Assembly (NCBI GenBank): GCA_023433345.1 | Contig: JAEZDA010000066.1 | Location: forward strand, 1 to 8,271 | Origin: Bacteroidota bacterium | Lineage (GTDB): Bacteria > Bacteroidota > Bacteroidia > Chitinophagales > Chitinophagaceae | Length of the DNA: 8,271 nt | Direction: 5' to 3' | Part shown: in pieces, positions 6,278-8,271 of the stretch | How positions within the stretch are numbered: the stretch's first letter is position 1 | How the letters are laid out: the number at the start of each line of letters is the position of its first letter | Made by a program: the position numbers and the translations under genes | Notes under the pieces: generated by a model | The model's input: only the letters and a program-made list of their open reading frames with translations | Databases searched by the model: none | What the model was told of the DNA's origin: nothing

Positions 6278-7423
6278 ATGAAGTCATTTTTCAGCTTACT
6301 GCTTGGGATGGGCCTGGTGTTTACTGCCATTGCCCAGGAAAGGATGACTGCTGCCCAATATATTGCCGGGTACAAGGATATAGCGATGAGGGAGATGCGT
6401 CGTACAGGAATACCGGCTTCTATCAAACTAGCCCAGGGACTTCTCGAGGCAGAAATGGGGAACAGCAACCTGGTTAAGCGATCTAACAATCATTTTGGTA
6501 TAAAGTGTAAAACCGAATGGACGGGCGAATCAGTTTCCCACGATGATGACGAGAAGGGAGAGTGTTTCAGAAAATATAGTAATCCAGAAGACAGCTACCG
6601 GGATCATAGTGATTTTCTTCGCACCCGCGAAAGATATGCCTCCTTGTTCAATCTGCGGCCAAACGATTACAAAGGATGGGCCTATGGGTTGAAAAAAGCC
6701 GGTTATGCAACCAACCCGCGGTATCCGCAGATGCTGATATACAATATTGAAAAGTATAACCTGCAGCAGTATGATGAAATCGTACTTAATTCACCTCAAC
6801 CGGCAGAAAAGGAAGAGAGCCTGGCAATTGATGAAAATATTGAGGAAAGTGAGTTGCCTGAACTAACGCCAGCGATAAACGAAGTGAACAGTGCGGCGGA
6901 TTACAAAGTGAAAACCCGTCGCAACGGGCTTAACGCAACATTTGCTTCAAGAGGCACATCTCTTCTTGCAATAGCTACATTTCACCAGATACCTCTTACC
7001 AGGCTGCTCGAATATAATGATATGAAGAAGGACGGCTTATTGCCGGATGATGCATGGATATATCTAGAAAGAAAGAGCAAGGAGAGCAGCCAGTCCACAC
7101 ATACTGCAATACAGGGTGAAACTTTACATGATATTTCGCAATCACATGGCGTACAGTTATCGCGCCTCGCAGATTACAATAACATGGCACCTTCTGAGCC
7201 CCTCGCAGCGGGAACGGTGATCCACCTTAAACCCGTTCCAATGGAAGATCTGGCAGGAAGCGGGAACATTAAATCAGGAAAGTTTCTTCATGAGGTGGCG
7301 CCAAAGGAAGGATTATACGCGATATCAAAAAAATACAACGTTTCAATAGAAGATATAAAAGCCTGGAACAATCTCACATCAGACCAATTAACGGTTGGCC
7401 AGCAATTGATCATTTCAAAATAG
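6278..7423 (+). CDS. Exported glucosaminidase-domain protein with LysM repeats
   Basis: The 381-residue peptidoglycan hydrolase has a signal peptide at 1-20 (MKSFFSLLLGMGLVFTAIAQ) and a GH73-type N-acetylglucosaminidase domain at ~22-165. SIKLAQGLLEAEMGNS (48-63) carries the likely catalytic Glu57, followed by SNNHFGIKCK (69-78), SYRDHSDFL (106-114) and the C-terminal GYATNPRYP (142-150). An acidic linker follows (~174-207; ten Asp/Glu against one Lys). Then come a degenerate LysM-like module (~209-264), a second (~275-318, GETLHDISQSHGVQLSRLADYN) and a clear third (~338-380, EGLYAISKKYN, then LTVGQQLIIS). LysM modules bind N-acetylglucosamine-containing glycan, so the enzyme probably cleaves wall glycan strands in the periplasm during growth or division. 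It sits 3 bp after the O-methyltransferase and 4 bp before hpt, so co-transcription is likely. Confidence 0.92.
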   Translation: MKSFFSLLLGMGLVFTAIAQERMTAAQYIAGYKDIAMREMRRTGIPASIKLAQGLLEAEMGNSNLVKRSNNHFGIKCKTEWTGESVSHDDDEKGECFRKYSNPEDSYRDHSDFLRTRERYASLFNLRPNDYKGWAYGLKKAGYATNPRYPQMLIYNIEKYNLQQYDEIVLNSPQPAEKEESLAIDENIEESELPELTPAINEVNSAADYKVKTRRNGLNATFASRGTSLLAIATFHQIPLTRLLEYNDMKKDGLLPDDAWIYLERKSKESSQSTHTAIQGETLHDISQSHGVQLSRLADYNNMAPSEPLAAGTVIHLKPVPMEDLAGSGNIKSGKFLHEVAPKEGLYAISKKYNVSIEDIKAWNNLTSDQLTVGQQLIISK

Positions 7424-7427
7424 AGCC

Positions 7428-7964
7428 ATGTCTGCCATTAAGGTACACGACAAACAATTTATTCCTTATTTAACAGAGAACCAGATCGATGAGCAGGTAA
7501 GCCGGCTTGCCGCAGAGATCAACAGAGATTACGAAGGAAAGACCCCTTTGTTCATTGGCATTCTTAACGGATCTTTTATGTTCGCTTCAGATCTTTTTAA
7601 AAAGATATCTGTCGATGCTGAAATTAGTTTCATCAAACTTGCATCTTACAAAGGAACAAAAAGCACCGGCAATGTGATCACGTCCATTGGTCTCGACGAA
7701 TCTTTGAGAGGCCGCCACGTGGTGATACTTGAAGACATAGTTGATACAGGAAAAACTCTTCATGATTTTATGCCGCAATTGCGCGATCAACAACCTGCGT
7801 CTTTGAAGATTGCGTCCCTGCTTCACAAGCCCGAAGCGCTCATACATCCTTTAACGATTGACTACCTAGGGTTTGAGGTTCCAAACAAATTCTTACTCGG
7901 TTACGGTCTTGATTATGATGGCCTCGGCCGAAACCTGAAAGAGATCTATCGGCTGGTTGATTAA
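7428..7964 (+). CDS. hpt: Hypoxanthine phosphoribosyltransferase
   Basis: The 178-residue cytosolic type I phosphoribosyltransferase converts hypoxanthine (and usually guanine) plus PRPP to IMP or GMP in purine salvage. ILNGSFMF (45-52) is the pyrophosphate-binding loop. SYKGTKSTG (73-81) is the flexible loop that closes over the active site. The PRPP motif VVILEDIVDTGKTL (98-111) contains the acidic pair Glu102-Asp103 and the expected catalytic base Asp106. ASLLHKP (129-135) has Lys134 where the human enzyme has the base-binding Lys165, and FLLGYGLDYDG (155-165) has Asp162 where human has Asp193. Length is normal for bacterial HPRT. It follows the glucosaminidase gene by 4 bp and appears to be the last gene of the block. 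The ATG at 7428 matches the usual family N-terminus. Confidence 0.95.
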   Translation: MSAIKVHDKQFIPYLTENQIDEQVSRLAAEINRDYEGKTPLFIGILNGSFMFASDLFKKISVDAEISFIKLASYKGTKSTGNVITSIGLDESLRGRHVVILEDIVDTGKTLHDFMPQLRDQQPASLKIASLLHKPEALIHPLTIDYLGFEVPNKFLLGYGLDYDGLGRNLKEIYRLVD

Positions 7965-8030
7965 TAACTTTAAAAAAACTTTCGCGCCTCCATTCAGATT
8001 AAATGCCTATTTTAACACAACCGAAATTGC
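7965..8030 (+). other. Intergenic spacer after hpt
   Basis: These 66 bp contain no hairpin terminator that I can see. An A-rich run (CTTTAAAAAAACTTT, about 7968-7982) is the main compositional feature. An ATG at 8003 opens a 34-codon reading frame that ends at a TGA inside the next gene. In this frame it does not look like a protein, but its first codons matter for the start of the next gene. Confidence 0.5.
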
Positions 8031-8271
8031 TTGAGAAGACTGGCATTATACATATTTCTTTCATTAATTGCTTTTTCAGCAAAGAGCCAGTACTACCTTC
8101 GTGGTGAAGTAAAGGATGAAAAGTACGCCCGCCTTCAAAATGTAAAGATCTTCGTTCATTCAGCTAAAACGCTTTACTATACGGGTGTTGACGGCAGCTT
8201 CGGAATAATTCTCCGCACCCCGAAAGACACGCTTACATTTTCCCTTGAAGGATATGAAGAACTGACTACCC
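8031..8271 (+). CDS. Exported protein with carboxypeptidase-regulatory-like domain (5' end only)
   Basis: The frame runs open from an in-frame TAA at 8013-8015 to the window end. Its only plausible initiator is TTG at 8031, giving MRRLALYIFLSLIAFSAKSQ as a signal peptide of about 19 residues cut near Q20. What follows matches a CarboxypepD_reg-like beta-sandwich (~22-80): LRGEVKDEKYARLQNVKIFV, then TGVDGSFGIILRTPKDTLTFSLEGYEEL. The GxVxD start, the TDxDGxF-like turn (here TGVDGSF) and the LxFSxxGY end are typical. In Bacteroidota this domain sits at the front of TonB-dependent receptors, VWA-domain proteins and other envelope proteins; the rest lies past the window, so the full product cannot be named. 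It is 66 bp after hpt and may have its own promoter. The TTG start is unusual in this neighbourhood, where every other complete gene begins with ATG. Confidence 0.75.
   Translation, partial: MRRLALYIFLSLIAFSAKSQYYLRGEVKDEKYARLQNVKIFVHSAKTLYYTGVDGSFGIILRTPKDTLTFSLEGYEELTT

Noticed and set aside
8003..8107. 34-codon ORF starting MPILTQPKLL
   Set aside because: It overlaps the signal peptide of the next gene out of frame and stops there. Kept only as evidence for a possible frameshift.

Overview
The window reads as Bacteroidota chromosome, most likely a member of Chitinophagaceae or a close relative; the family placement is inference. Supporting this are a type IX secretion (T9SS) type-B C-terminal domain followed by a PorP/SprF-family protein, and several signal peptides ending in an Ala/Ser-x-Gln pattern (VAAQ, VSAQ, AIAQ, AKSQ). 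The genes are tightly packed and mostly lack strong Shine-Dalgarno sequences. Ten coding regions are supported, two of them cut by the window edges. All are on the + strand except one LOG-family gene.

Layout: (1) 1-1340 holds the 3' end of a large secreted protein with a T9SS type-B sorting domain, coupled by an ATGA overlap to a PorP/SprF outer-membrane protein. (2) 1359-2768 is a GlcD-like FAD-dependent 2-hydroxyacid dehydrogenase. 2791-3435 is a small exported protein that looks like an outer-membrane beta-barrel. (3) 3433-3566 is a convergent junction with two short tandem-repeat blocks: an 8-bp NNATGTGC array that starts inside the upstream stop codon, and a duplicated 14-mer. (4) 3567-4103 on the minus strand is a LOG-family phosphoribohydrolase. 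It is divergent, across a 72-bp spacer, from the next block. (5) 4176-7964 is a compact + strand block: a sodium:solute symporter, an O-methyltransferase (ATGA overlap), a periplasmic glucosaminidase with LysM modules (3-bp gap) and hypoxanthine phosphoribosyltransferase (4-bp gap). The spacing suggests one operon, although the functions (transport, methylation, wall remodelling, purine salvage) form no obvious pathway. (6) 8031-8271 is the 5' end of a further exported protein with a carboxypeptidase-regulatory-like domain. It can only start at TTG unless a frameshift separates it from an ATG 28 bp upstream.

I found no RNA genes, CRISPR array, insertion sequence, prophage or defence genes. 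Most of the window is ordinary Bacteroidota chromosome. The items worth a second look are the repeat-bearing convergent junction, the coupled T9SS cargo and PorP/SprF pair, and the start of the last gene. I do not see a clearly new biological system.
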